From positions 3,782,001 to 3,846,000 of the forward strand of contig NZ_JAGRPV010000001.1 in NCBI RefSeq assembly GCF_030014955.1: DNA of 64,000 nt, written 5' to 3'. Shown here piece after piece: positions 27,208 to 36,648 of the stretch. Both the position numbers and the translations under genes were made by a program. Origin of the DNA: Cohnella hashimotonis (GTDB taxonomy: Bacteria > Bacillota > Bacilli > Paenibacillales > Paenibacillaceae). Each line of letters begins with the position of its first letter. Position 1 is the first letter of the stretch. Below the pieces are notes generated by a model. It was not told the DNA's origin. It ran no database searches and worked only from the letters and a program-made list of their open reading frames with translations.

Positions 27208-30200
27208 ATGAAATTTTTGCAGAAATCGAAAATGGCGGGCGTCCTCGGCCCGCGAAGCAGGCTGTTCGGGAATCTGACGCTTGCCGCTGCTATGTTGAGC
27301 ACCTTATTCGCCCCAGTTTTGAGCGCTTCGGCCGAAACGGCGCCGCCCCCGTGCGAGGTCAAAGCGACGGGCGGGCCGATGTGGATCACCGGAGAATGCG
27401 TCGACCCGCAGTACGACAATCCCGTAATCGACAGCGAGACCGATCTGACTTCTCCGGTACCGGTTCATAAAGTCTCCGGCCACTTCGAGGGCACTGCCAA
27501 GAAATTCAATTTTTACTTCCCGCCGAAAAGCCAGTGGCAAGGCCGATTCTTTCAGTACGTGTACCCGCTGAGCAATGAAGAAGCCGAGGATAAGATCATC
27601 AGCTTCGGGGCGGACAGCGGGGCCTACACGGTGCAGACGAACGGCGGCAGCGGGTACCGCGTCGACGCAGCGGCAGCCAAGTTCTCCAAGATCGTAGCGG
27701 CAGCGTACTATGGAACGCACGAGCCCATCTATGGCTACATCTGGGGCGGAAGTGGCGGTTCCTACATGACGATCGGCGCCATCGAGAACGCCTCCGGCGT
27801 TTGGGATGGAGCCGTCCCCTTCATCCCTGCTGCCCCGACCTCCCTACCGAACAACTTCCTCATGCGGGCTTTTGCGCGCTTCGCGCTCGCGGACAAAGCA
27901 CCGCAGATCGCGGACGCGGTAAGTCCGGGCGGGAGCGGCGATCCCTACGCCGGATTAGATGATGTAGAGCGATCGGTGCTTCAGGAGGTGACGAATCTCG
28001 GCTTGCCGCTGCGCGCCTGGATGGACAACCGATATATTCTCGCGCTGGACGATCCGAACGGCCTCCTTGGTTACGCAAGCATGATCAAGGCCTTTGATCC
28101 GACTTATGCCGACGACTTCTGGAGCAAACCCGGTTATCTGGGTACTGAGGAATCCGGTCTCGGCGATCGATTCCGCGCGGCTAGAATCGAGCAAACGGTG
28201 TCGGTTACGCAGGTTACTTATAATGCGGAGAACGTTCCGACAAGCTTTGCCGTGGATGAAGTTCCGGCAAAGCTGGATTATCCGAATCCCGATTTTACCC
28301 TTTATGCAGCCGACGGTTCGCTGATCGGAACGTTGAACGGTTCTCTGAATTCGGCCACGAAACGATTCACCCTTGTTGCCGGAAATCCAGACAACGTGTT
28401 GAAGGCTATCGCCGCCGGCGATAAGCTCAAGGTCGATAATAAGTGGTCCCTTGCGGTGCTCGCGTACCATCGTCACCAAGTTCCCAAGTCATCCGACTTC
28501 AAAGCGTGGGATCAATTTAAATCTGCCGACGGTACGCCCATCTATCCCCAACGATCTATCGAGGTCGGTCCGACCGTTGCCCAAAGCGTGACCGGCGGCG
28601 GTACCTACACCGGCGCGATTAACGGCAAAGTCATCATGGTCAGCAACCTGCTCGATGTCGACGCCTATCCTTGGGACGGGGACTTTTACAGCAAGCGGGT
28701 CCATGCGGCGCTTGGCGCCGGTTACGATGACCATTTCCGGCTCTGGTACAACGATTACGCGGATCACGTCGAGCCGCATAATCCGTTTCTCGTTAGTTAT
28801 TGGGGTATCCTAGAGCAAGCTCTGCGGGATGTAAGCGCATGGGCGGAAAGAGATGTGCCGCCCCCGAATTCAAGCAGCTATGAGGTGGTCGACAATCAGG
28901 TTCGTTTGCCGGCGAACGCAGCGCAGCGGCAAGGGATACAGCCTGTCGTCGATCTTGCCGCAAATGGGTCTGCGATGGCGGAAATCGCTACCGGTCAAAC
29001 TGTAGCCTTCACGGCCAAGGTCGAGCTCCCTCCCATGTCCGGCGAAATGGTATCGACGGAATGGGATTTCGAGGGCAACGGCAGTTTCACGACAGTTCCT
29101 GCGGGAGATTCTGCGATGTCTGTCGGTTCCTCAACCTATACCATTACATCCGCTTACGCCTACGCCAAGCCTGGCACCTTCTTCCCGTCGCTTCGGGTAA
29201 CCACTCAGCGGGAGGGCGATAAAGACACAAGCTTCGCCAGGGTTCAGAACCTCGGCCGCGCCCGCGTCGTCGTCCAGAACGCGGGCAGCGATCAGGGCTC
29301 GGCTCCAGTCACGGCGAATCCGCCGATTCTGATCGGGGAACCGAATAAAATCAAGGCTAACGTACCCATGCTTAACGCTTCGGGTATTGCCTCAACGATT
29401 GTTGACGCTGAAGTCATGGCCAAAGCCTTAGCGGCCGCAGACGACATTCATGTCACGGTTCCGGGCGTGAAAGACGCTGCAGGCTATGCCGTCACCCTTC
29501 CGGCGAGCGCCCTAACGGAAGAAACTGGCGCGCACACCATTGAAGTAGAGACAGAGCTGGGGAGCGTCAAGCTGTCTTCAGCGATGTTCGCTGCCGCGCA
29601 GCTGAAAGGAGCAACGGAGGTCACCCTGTCCCTAAAAAAAGCCGATACGGATGGGTTAACCGATTCTGTGCGGGCCCAGATCGGCGATCGGCCTGTCTTG
29701 GAGGTCACGCTTACAGCCGGGGGCATCGTCGTGCCTTGGATTAATCCGGACGAACCTGTGACCGTGTTTATTCCTTATACGCCGAATGCGTCGGAATTAA
29801 CGGATCCCGAGCATATCGTCGTATGGTTCATCGATAGTCACGGCGGCGCCACCGCAGTTCCATCCGGGCGATACGATGCCAAACGGGGCGGGATCACGTT
29901 CATGACCACCCGTCTCGGCAAGTACGCGGCGGCTTTTGTAACCAAGTCGTTCGGCGATATAACCAAGCAGCCGTGGGCCAGACAAGCGATCGAAGTCATG
30001 GCGTCCAAGGGGATTATTACCGGCACCTCGGCATCCGCGTTCGCTCCTGAAGCACAGATCCAGCGGGCGGACTTTATGCTCATTCTGGTCCGCGCGCTGG
30101 GTCTTACCGCGCGAACGGAAGACTCGTTCACGGACGTAAGCGCTGACGCATACTATGCTGAAGCATTATCGATCGCCAAACGACTCGGTGTCGCACAAGG

Positions 30201-30495
30201 CGTTGGCGGCAATCGGTTTAATCCGGAGGCCCCTATCACGAGACAGGACATGATGGTACTCGTCGACAAAGCATTGACTGCCGCAAACATACCGGCGACG
30301 CGAGGCACGTCAACGGATCTGGATGCGTTCGCCGACAAGTTCTCGGTTGCAGCCTATGCACAGTCAAGCGCAGCAACACTGTACAAGAACGGCATCATCA
30401 AAGGTGACGGCTCTAAAGTAAATCCGACCGGGTTTGCGACAAGGGCTGAAGCCGCCGTGCTTGCATACCGCATCTACAATTTGGGACTCAACTAA
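27208..30495 (+). CDS. S-layer-anchored secreted alpha/beta-hydrolase with PKD-like domain
   Basis: The protein is 1095 residues. A signal peptide covers about 1-42 (ending VLSASA). The alpha/beta-hydrolase domain spans about 50-570. Its nucleophile elbow is WGGSGGSY (Ser182). YDDHFRLWYNDYADHVEP, near residues 510-527, holds plausible Asp and His partners. The domain is interrupted by a beta-rich insert at about 330-420. A PKD-like region lies at about 590-690 (TEWDFEGNGSF), then a beta-rich stretch. Three SLH repeats at about 915-1095 bind the secondary wall polymer. The layout suggests a wall-tethered esterase, possibly feruloyl-esterase or tannase-like, removing acyl groups from polysaccharide. 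The exact reaction is not proven. Confidence 0.8.
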   Translation: MKFLQKSKMAGVLGPRSRLFGNLTLAAAMLSTLFAPVLSASAETAPPPCEVKATGGPMWITGECVDPQYDNPVIDSETDLTSPVPVHKVSGHFEGTAKKFNFYFPPKSQWQGRFFQYVYPLSNEEAEDKIISFGADSGAYTVQTNGGSGYRVDAAAAKFSKIVAAAYYGTHEPIYGYIWGGSGGSYMTIGAIENASGVWDGAVPFIPAAPTSLPNNFLMRAFARFALADKAPQIADAVSPGGSGDPYAGLDDVERSVLQEVTNLGLPLRAWMDNRYILALDDPNGLLGYASMIKAFDPTYADDFWSKPGYLGTEESGLGDRFRAARIEQTVSVTQVTYNAENVPTSFAVDEVPAKLDYPNPDFTLYAADGSLIGTLNGSLNSATKRFTLVAGNPDNVLKAIAAGDKLKVDNKWSLAVLAYHRHQVPKSSDFKAWDQFKSADGTPIYPQRSIEVGPTVAQSVTGGGTYTGAINGKVIMVSNLLDVDAYPWDGDFYSKRVHAALGAGYDDHFRLWYNDYADHVEPHNPFLVSYWGILEQALRDVSAWAERDVPPPNSSSYEVVDNQVRLPANAAQRQGIQPVVDLAANGSAMAEIATGQTVAFTAKVELPPMSGEMVSTEWDFEGNGSFTTVPAGDSAMSVGSSTYTITSAYAYAKPGTFFPSLRVTTQREGDKDTSFARVQNLGRARVVVQNAGSDQGSAPVTANPPILIGEPNKIKANVPMLNASGIASTIVDAEVMAKALAAADDIHVTVPGVKDAAGYAVTLPASALTEETGAHTIEVETELGSVKLSSAMFAAAQLKGATEVTLSLKKADTDGLTDSVRAQIGDRPVLEVTLTAGGIVVPWINPDEPVTVFIPYTPNASELTDPEHIVVWFIDSHGGATAVPSGRYDAKRGGITFMTTRLGKYAAAFVTKSFGDITKQPWARQAIEVMASKGIITGTSASAFAPEAQIQRADFMLILVRALGLTARTEDSFTDVSADAYYAEALSIAKRLGVAQGVGGNRFNPEAPITRQDMMVLVDKALTAANIPATRGTSTDLDAFADKFSVAAYAQSSAATLYKNGIIKGDGSKVNPTGFATRAEAAVLAYRIYNLGLN

Positions 30496-30675
30496 AAGAA
30501 AATCCCGCTCTTCCGCGCAAAGAGACTCACTAGCAGCCCAGCTTTGGCGATACTGACATTGCATTGATCGGAAATGAAAGGCAATAGCCCAACGAGCCCC
30601 ATTTCCCGTGTCGTTTTCGCAATTCCCGATCCCAATTGTCGCCGTGTTAGCCTTGGCTATGCGCGAAAATGGAAA

Positions 30676-30716
30676 AGGCAGAGGGCGGCGTCCACGCGGC
30701 GCCCCTCTGCCTTTTT
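30676..30716. terminator. Bidirectional terminator between S-layer hydrolase and LacI genes
   Basis: GGCAGAGGG and CCCTCTGCC form the stem core, with T runs on both strands (TTTTT on plus, TTTT on minus). It lies between the convergent ends at 30495 and 30715, nearest the LacI gene. Confidence 0.75.
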
Positions 30717-31755
30717 AATCGCCTTGACCGCCCGGCGCCGCCGTGCTCTGCCGAACGATGAGCCTGGGCTCGAGCGGCGTGAGCTTCCTCGCCGCGGCGC
30801 CTCCCATCAGCTCGCGGAGCACGCGCACGGCGGTTCGCCCTAGCTCCCCCGCTTGCTGCGACACCGTCGTCAGCTCGGGGATGACGTGGCGCGCCAGCAA
30901 AATGTCGTCGAAGCCGACGACGGACATGTCCGCCGGCACGTTCAGCCCTTGCTCGGCCGCCGTCTTGATCGCACCGATCGCGGTGAAGTCGTTTACGCAG
31001 CATACCGCCGTGGGCAGGTCGCGAAGCGACAGCAGCCGATTCATCTGCTCGCGGCCGGCATCGGCGGAGAAGCCGCCGGGAATCGTCCAGGCGTCGCGCA
31101 CGGCCAGCCCCGCTTCCTTCATGGTCCGGCGGAAGGCACGAACCTTCACCGCCGTCGTCGACATGTGCCGGGCGCCGCCAAGAAACCCGATGCGCGTATG
31201 CCCGAGCCCGATCAGATGGCGCACGGCCAGCGTCGTGCCTGACGCCTCGTCCGTGGCGACGCGGGTCAAGCCGGCATCCTTGACGTCTCCGTTCAACAAT
31301 ACGAGCGGAATGCTGCGCGCATGCTCGGCGAGCTCACGGGCGAGCGCAGGATCGCATACTCTGAGATTCACGCGGCCGCCCATGAACAGGATGCCGTCCA
31401 CCCGTTTTTCCCGCATCAAGTTGAGAAAATGCGATTCCTTGCCGTAATCCCCAAGCGTGTTGCAAAGAAAAAACGTATGTCCGGACGCAAGTCCCTCCTG
31501 CTCGATCCCGGAAAATACCTCGGGGAAAAACGGATTCGTGATATCGGGCAATATAACGCCGATGATGCCCGTCTCTTTTTTCGTCAGACTGCGCGCCACG
31601 GCGTTGGGCTGGAATTGATGCTTGTGCATGATCGCCTCGATCTTCGCGCGCGTCGTCCGGCTGACGGGCGCCGAACCGTTCAAGACGCGGGACACGGTCG
31701 CCACGGACACCTGGGCTTCTTCGGCGATATCGTACACCGTCACTTGCTGCTTCAT
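30715..31755 (-). CDS. LacI-family transcriptional regulator
   Basis: The protein is 346 residues from the ATG at 31755, with GGAGGAAAGG upstream. The N-terminal HTH is VTVYDIAEEAQVSVATVSRV, followed by the hinge and a periplasmic-binding-protein-like effector domain with typical GVILPDITNPFFPEVFSGIE. It lies 61 bases behind the YesN-type regulator of the three-gene sensing operon and may be co-transcribed. It likely represses glycan genes nearby, such as GH35 or the importer 3 operon. No operator was identified. Confidence 0.92.
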   Translation of the reverse strand: MKQQVTVYDIAEEAQVSVATVSRVLNGSAPVSRTTRAKIEAIMHKHQFQPNAVARSLTKKETGIIGVILPDITNPFFPEVFSGIEQEGLASGHTFFLCNTLGDYGKESHFLNLMREKRVDGILFMGGRVNLRVCDPALARELAEHARSIPLVLLNGDVKDAGLTRVATDEASGTTLAVRHLIGLGHTRIGFLGGARHMSTTAVKVRAFRRTMKEAGLAVRDAWTIPGGFSADAGREQMNRLLSLRDLPTAVCCVNDFTAIGAIKTAAEQGLNVPADMSVVGFDDILLARHVIPELTTVSQQAGELGRTAVRVLRELMGGAAARKLTPLEPRLIVRQSTAAPGGQGD

Positions 31756-31816
31756 TGAACCTTTCCTTTCCTCCGGCGAATCTTCGCGCACGTTTCTACG
31801 CAGCTCCTCTTTCGGA

Positions 31817-33373
31817 TCATTCCTTTTGGCGGAAGGCCGTTACCGTCTCTCCCGTAACCTCCTTGAACACTTTGCAAAAATAAGAAGCGTCGTGATAGCC
31901 CACCTTGCCGGCAACTTCATACACCTTCAGCTGCATATCCCTCAGCAGGCGCTTCGCTACCTCCATGCGGACCCGATTCACATACTCGGTCACGCGCAGC
32001 CCGGTCTCGCTGCGGAACAGATTGGACAAATAATTTGCGCTGAAGCCCAATTGACCTGACAGGCCGGCGACGGAAATGTCCTCCGCGTAGTGACTTCGGA
32101 TATACGCGATCGCCTGCCGAATCTCTTTGCGGTTTGCCGGCACCGCCTCGGACTCGGGGAATCGTTCGCGGCAGAACGCGACGAAATCCGCCTCCATGCG
32201 CCGGATCGGATCGAGCCGGTCAATGCTGCCCGAGAGCACGGACCACCAGTCCGGCACGGCATGCGGGGCCGGATCGGCGTGGTGATAGAGCGAAGCGTAC
32301 AGATCGACGAGATGCCGCTGAAGTACCGCCTTCGCGGGCTTCGCGCGGGACAGCAGACCGAATTGGCAAACCGCAGCCGCCGCCATGTCTTCGCCCGAGC
32401 CCGACCGCACCGCGGCTTGCCAGCGCCGGGCCGCCTCCTCCGCCTCCGCTACTTGATTCGCGGGGGCCGGCGGCTTCGGCTCCGCTTCGAATAAGCGGCC
32501 CCAGCCTTCGTACACGGCAAGGAACAGCGCCCGCTCCGCTTCCTCGTACGCCTCGCGAAGTCCGTACAGACCGGCGCTGCCCCGGCCCGCGGCGATCGCG
32601 GCCGCCCTCGAGCAGCGGTCTTCGCCCTGACCGAGCCAACGTCCCGCCAGCTCCCTCGCCGCCCTGCCGCTCCCGCAGCCTCTCGCGCCGTCATCTGGCA
32701 TGCCTACCACGAGCGCCAGCCTGCCGGATCGAATCGGGATCGCAAGCGTCGTTCCGCATTCGAGCTCGGCAGCCCCGTCCTGGGCGGCCTGCCGGATCCT
32801 ATCGCCGTCCATCTCCTCGCATTCCCGCGACGCCAGAAGGATGAGCCTGTATTCGGCTGCGGGCAGCAGTTCGGCCAAGCCTTCATCCGGAGCGGGATGG
32901 GCATTCGCCTCTCCGGTCATCCACTGCTTCAGACGTGCCGCCTGCGCTTCCGACCGGTTTGCCCGCTCCTTTTCCCTGCTGGTCTGGAGCCTGCTCAGCT
33001 TCTCTTTGACTTGGCCCAACATCGCGACCATCGTATCCGGCTCCATCTCCTGCTTGAGCAAGTAGTCATCGGCGCCGAGCTTCAGCGAATCCTTCACGAA
33101 TTGAAAATCGTCGTAGGAGCTGAGCATGACGATCACCGTGTCCTCGCCTCTTTCGTTAACGGCCTTCACTAAGTCGATGCCGTTCATCTCCGGCATGCTG
33201 ACGTCGGTCAGAATCAGATCAAACCGCTGCGCCGCCATCCTCTCCAGCGCTTGCTTGCCGTTGACCGCCTCCGCCGCGATCCTGAAGCCGCTGCGCTCCC
33301 AATCGACCAGCGTCCTTATCGCGTGCCGATAGACGGCGTTGTCTTCTACGATCATCGCTTGGTAACGGCTCAA
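31817..33373 (-). CDS. Response regulator, YesN family (sensing operon 3)
   Basis: The protein is 518 residues from a TTG start at 33373, which overlaps the kinase stop as TTGA and has GGGAGGAGG ten bases upstream. The longer frame upstream has no support. The receiver has phosphoacceptor Asp57 in LTDVSMPEMNG. AraC HTH motifs are at about 420-518 (ISVAGLSGQLGFSANYLSNLF). It is coupled to the adjoining YesM-type kinase and probably activates the GH35/importer 3 operon. Confidence 0.92.
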   Translation of the reverse strand: MSRYQAMIVEDNAVYRHAIRTLVDWERSGFRIAAEAVNGKQALERMAAQRFDLILTDVSMPEMNGIDLVKAVNERGEDTVIVMLSSYDDFQFVKDSLKLGADDYLLKQEMEPDTMVAMLGQVKEKLSRLQTSREKERANRSEAQAARLKQWMTGEANAHPAPDEGLAELLPAAEYRLILLASRECEEMDGDRIRQAAQDGAAELECGTTLAIPIRSGRLALVVGMPDDGARGCGSGRAARELAGRWLGQGEDRCSRAAAIAAGRGSAGLYGLREAYEEAERALFLAVYEGWGRLFEAEPKPPAPANQVAEAEEAARRWQAAVRSGSGEDMAAAAVCQFGLLSRAKPAKAVLQRHLVDLYASLYHHADPAPHAVPDWWSVLSGSIDRLDPIRRMEADFVAFCRERFPESEAVPANRKEIRQAIAYIRSHYAEDISVAGLSGQLGFSANYLSNLFRSETGLRVTEYVNRVRMEVAKRLLRDMQLKVYEVAGKVGYHDASYFCKVFKEVTGETVTAFRQKE

Positions 33374-35178
33374 ACAGCATCCTCCTCCCGCCGGTAGGGC
33401 AATGTCAGATAGATCGTCGTGCCGCGGCCTGGCGCCGTGTCGAACGACAGCCCGTAGCGCTCGCCGCACAGCGTGCGGATGCGCTCGTGCACATGGCGGA
33501 CGCCGATGCCGTTGAGGCCCGGGTACCGCCGCTCCCTATCCGCTAAGAGCAAGGTCGCCGCGTAGTCCGGCTCCATGCCTATACCGTTGTCCGCGACCGC
33601 GATCCGCAGATCCGGTCCGACGCGCTCCGCGGCGATGCGGATGCGTCCGGCGCCCTTCGATATTTCCAGACCGTGCATGATCGCGTTCTCCACCAGCGGC
33701 TGCAGAATGAAACCGGGCACGAGCGCGTCCAGCAGGGCGCCGTCGGCGTCATAGCGGATCTCGAACGCATCGCCAAGCCCGATCTTCTGCAGATGCACGT
33801 AATCCCGTACGTTGGCCAGCTCCATCTCTAGACGCTCCAGTCCGCCGGAATGGCGGATCGACGACTTCAGCAGCCCGGTCAGCGCGCTCACCATCGACTC
33901 GATCTCCTCCTGGCCCCGGCTGCGGGCGAACCAGCGGATCGTCCCGAGTGCGTTGTACAGAAAATGCGGGTTGATCCTGGACAGCAGTACCGTGTATTCA
34001 GCCCGCTGCGTGGCGAGCCGCTCCTCGGACACGCGGACGACCAGCTCGTTGATCCGCGACACCATCATATTGAATCTCACGGCGAGCATGCCGATCTCGT
34101 CTCTCCCGGCGGGCTTCGCCTTGACGCTCAGATCGCCGTCCTCTACCTTCCTCATCGTGCGCTCCAGCAGCTTGATGTCTCTCGTCGTGCCTGCGGAAAA
34201 CCAGAACGCGACCGCCATCGCGATAAAGATGAACAATACGCAGATGAAGACGATGATCGTTTCCAGAATGCGCGTCCCCTCCAGTAGCCGGGAGAGCGGG
34301 ATGAAGCACAGGACGCTCCATCCGGTGTCCGAGGATTGAAACCGCATGAGCAGCGACTGCATGCCGCCGATCCTGACCGTTTGCCCATCCGCAAACCCGT
34401 AGCGCGAACCTTCGTCCGGCACCCTCAGCGCCTCGGATTCCGCGTTCGGGCTGCCCTTGTAGAGCGGCTCCCCGTTTTCGTTCAGAATGAACAGATTGTC
34501 CGCCTGGATGATGGAGCCGTCGGAGAGCAGACTTTTGAAGTAGGCTTTGTCGAGATGGAATACGATGACCCCGAAGCTTCGGTTGATCTGGTTGATGTCG
34601 AGATAATATCTGGAGAGCGCCACTTCGTCCGTGCCGTGCAGCGAAGCGGACCAATAGATGCCCGTCCGCGCATCCGCAAGCTTTTTTCGCGCGGATTCGG
34701 CGATCGCCCTCGCGTTCCTCTCGTTCAGGTCTCCGGTGACGGCGGCCGATCGCTGCCACCAATATAGCCGCCCTTGCTCGTTCATGATCGTAATGGAATT
34801 GATAAAAGGATTGTTGTTCCCGTACTGATAGAGCAGTCCGGCGACCCGGTTGAAGTCGAGCGCGTACCGGTCCTCTCCGGCCTGCGCTTCCTGCTCCGAC
34901 ACGATGTGCGTGAGCAGTTTGTCGTTCAAGAGGAACAGCGTCGAGGAGACGAAGTCCTTCACGTGGTTATCCACGTTTTTGGAATATTGGTCGATCACGT
35001 GTCGGGTCAGCTCCCGCGTATTCGCTTCGATAAAGTAGCGCGAGGCAAGCGTGGCCGCGGTGCCGATCGACAGCGCCAGCATCAGAATGATGACCATATT
35101 GGAGAGCAGAATCTTCCTGCGAATGCGCATATCGCGCAGTCGCCTCATCGGATTCAGCCGTTCATGAAGACGTCGCAT
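33370..35178 (-). CDS. Sensor histidine kinase, YesM family (sensing operon 3)
   Basis: The protein is 602 residues. TM1 is at about 22-44, an extracytoplasmic sensor domain at about 45-300, TM2 at about 303-326, then HAMP. The core has SRINPHFLYNALGTIRWFA, and the ATPase domain has FILQPLVENAIMHGLEIS and ADNGIGMEP. It sits between a membrane-tethered binding protein (9-base gap) and its response regulator (4-base overlap), so ligand-loaded binding protein may be its input. A start ten codons later is possible. Confidence 0.9.
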   Translation of the reverse strand: MRRLHERLNPMRRLRDMRIRRKILLSNMVIILMLALSIGTAATLASRYFIEANTRELTRHVIDQYSKNVDNHVKDFVSSTLFLLNDKLLTHIVSEQEAQAGEDRYALDFNRVAGLLYQYGNNNPFINSITIMNEQGRLYWWQRSAAVTGDLNERNARAIAESARKKLADARTGIYWSASLHGTDEVALSRYYLDINQINRSFGVIVFHLDKAYFKSLLSDGSIIQADNLFILNENGEPLYKGSPNAESEALRVPDEGSRYGFADGQTVRIGGMQSLLMRFQSSDTGWSVLCFIPLSRLLEGTRILETIIVFICVLFIFIAMAVAFWFSAGTTRDIKLLERTMRKVEDGDLSVKAKPAGRDEIGMLAVRFNMMVSRINELVVRVSEERLATQRAEYTVLLSRINPHFLYNALGTIRWFARSRGQEEIESMVSALTGLLKSSIRHSGGLERLEMELANVRDYVHLQKIGLGDAFEIRYDADGALLDALVPGFILQPLVENAIMHGLEISKGAGRIRIAAERVGPDLRIAVADNGIGMEPDYAATLLLADRERRYPGLNGIGVRHVHERIRTLCGERYGLSFDTAPGRGTTIYLTLPYRREEDAV

Positions 35179-35187
35179 CGCCGCCGA

Positions 35188-36516
35188 TCATTCTCCCTTC
35201 GCGCCCGCCCGCGGGCGGATCCGGTCGAACGCCGCGTCGAGCTGGGCGATGCATCGGTCGACGTCGTGCCGCGGGTCGCCCAGCAGGCCGATCAGTTCGT
35301 TGCGGAACGCTTCGACGAGCTCAACGTTCACGAATTCGGGGTAAAAGGCGGAATAATCGAGCACGCGACCGGTCTGAATGTATTCGCGATCCAGTTCCTC
35401 GTACGCCGGATCGAAGTCGAGCTTCGCGTTCGGCGCGATCGATATCCCTTTCTTGTTGTCCTGCATGACCGCGGCCATCTCTGCCGAAGAGAAGTACCGC
35501 ACGAGCGAGATCGCTTCATCCGCATGCCGGGATTTGGGATTGACGACGAAGCCGCCGGTCGTCTTCATCGCGACCTTTGACGAAGACGCGTCGTTCGTCG
35601 AAGGGAACGCGAACATGCCGATATCCGCATCCGGCTTGAACGATCGGACGCCGTCCACCGTCCAGCTTCCGTTCAGGATCATGGCTGCTTCGCCGCCGGC
35701 GAGCAGCTCGAGCGCTTCGTTCCAGTTCGTGCCGAACGGGTCGTCGCCGGTATAGGGGAACCGCTCCGCCAGCCTCCGAAGGACGTTCTTGAAGTTGCCC
35801 TTGTCGTCGGCGAACGAAGCCCTGCCGGCTTCGACATCCTCGATCCAGGTCGGCGCGCGGATGCCGGACGCGATCATGTCCGGCTGAATGTCCAGATTTA
35901 GCGTCCACATGTCCTGGTAACCGGCCGCGATCGGCTGGATGCCGGCCTGCTCGAGCTTGCGGCAGGCCGCGAGGAACGCGTCCCACGTCCGCGGGATGTC
36001 GCTGACGCCCGCCTTGGCGAACGCGGCGCGGTTGTAGAACACGCCGACGCCGTTGCGGTCGAACGGCACGGCCCACACTTTGCCGTCCTTCCCCTCCACG
36101 CCGCCGAGCAGCGTCGGATCGATCCCGGTCAATGCCGGATTCCCCGTCATGTCCATCGCGTATCCCGCATCGATGAACTCCTGAAGCATCTGGATGTTGT
36201 CCGTCATGTAGATGTCGGGCATCCGCTCGACGGCCGCCAGGTTGTGCAGCGTATTGGCGTACGTATTCCCGTCTTCCGATATCACCTCGACCGTTACGTT
36301 TGGATGCGCTTCCATATATTTGCGCGTGCCGATCTCAAGCCACTTGCGTGCCCCTTCTTCGCGAAAATGATGGTACCACGTCAGCTTGACGGCCGGCTCC
36401 GCGGCACCGGCCACGGTCCGCTGTTCGGACCGGGCGATATAGCTCCATATCGCCCAGATGAACGCACCTGCCGACAACAGCACGCACAATGCGGCGAGCC
36501 ATCCTCTCGATCTCAT
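35188..36516 (-). CDS. Membrane-tethered solute-binding protein of a three-component sensor
   Basis: The protein is 442 residues with the family 1 solute-binding fold (MPDIYMTDNIQMLQEFIDAG, VWAVPFDRNGVGVFYNRAAF). It has no lipobox. Instead an N-terminal hydrophobic helix at about 7-28 (LAALCVLLSAGAFIWAIWSY), followed by ARSEQR, looks like an uncleaved anchor. It is encoded directly upstream of YesM and YesN and not with permeases, which lie in the next operon behind a terminator. I infer it presents sugar to the kinase. It could also be an ordinary transporter protein with a poor signal. AAGGAGG precedes the ATG. Confidence 0.85.
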   Translation of the reverse strand: MRSRGWLAALCVLLSAGAFIWAIWSYIARSEQRTVAGAAEPAVKLTWYHHFREEGARKWLEIGTRKYMEAHPNVTVEVISEDGNTYANTLHNLAAVERMPDIYMTDNIQMLQEFIDAGYAMDMTGNPALTGIDPTLLGGVEGKDGKVWAVPFDRNGVGVFYNRAAFAKAGVSDIPRTWDAFLAACRKLEQAGIQPIAAGYQDMWTLNLDIQPDMIASGIRAPTWIEDVEAGRASFADDKGNFKNVLRRLAERFPYTGDDPFGTNWNEALELLAGGEAAMILNGSWTVDGVRSFKPDADIGMFAFPSTNDASSSKVAMKTTGGFVVNPKSRHADEAISLVRYFSSAEMAAVMQDNKKGISIAPNAKLDFDPAYEELDREYIQTGRVLDYSAFYPEFVNVELVEAFRNELIGLLGDPRHDVDRCIAQLDAAFDRIRPRAGAKGE

Positions 36517-36596
36517 CCGATATACCGGCCTCCTTTTCGCAGCAGATGCGCCCAGTATAGCACAAGCCGGCCGTCTTCAAATACGTCCCAAGCGGA

Positions 36597-36626
36597 AAAT
36601 GCCGCCCTGGAAATCAAGCGGCATTT
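36597..36626 (-). terminator. Terminator of importer operon 3
   Basis: AAATGCCGC and GCGGCATTT form a 9-bp stem; on the minus strand it is followed by TTCC. It lies 23 bases past the binding-protein stop at 36649 and separates this operon from the sensing operon. Confidence 0.7.
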
Positions 36627-36648
36627 CCCCCGTCGGCTCTCGCCGCGG

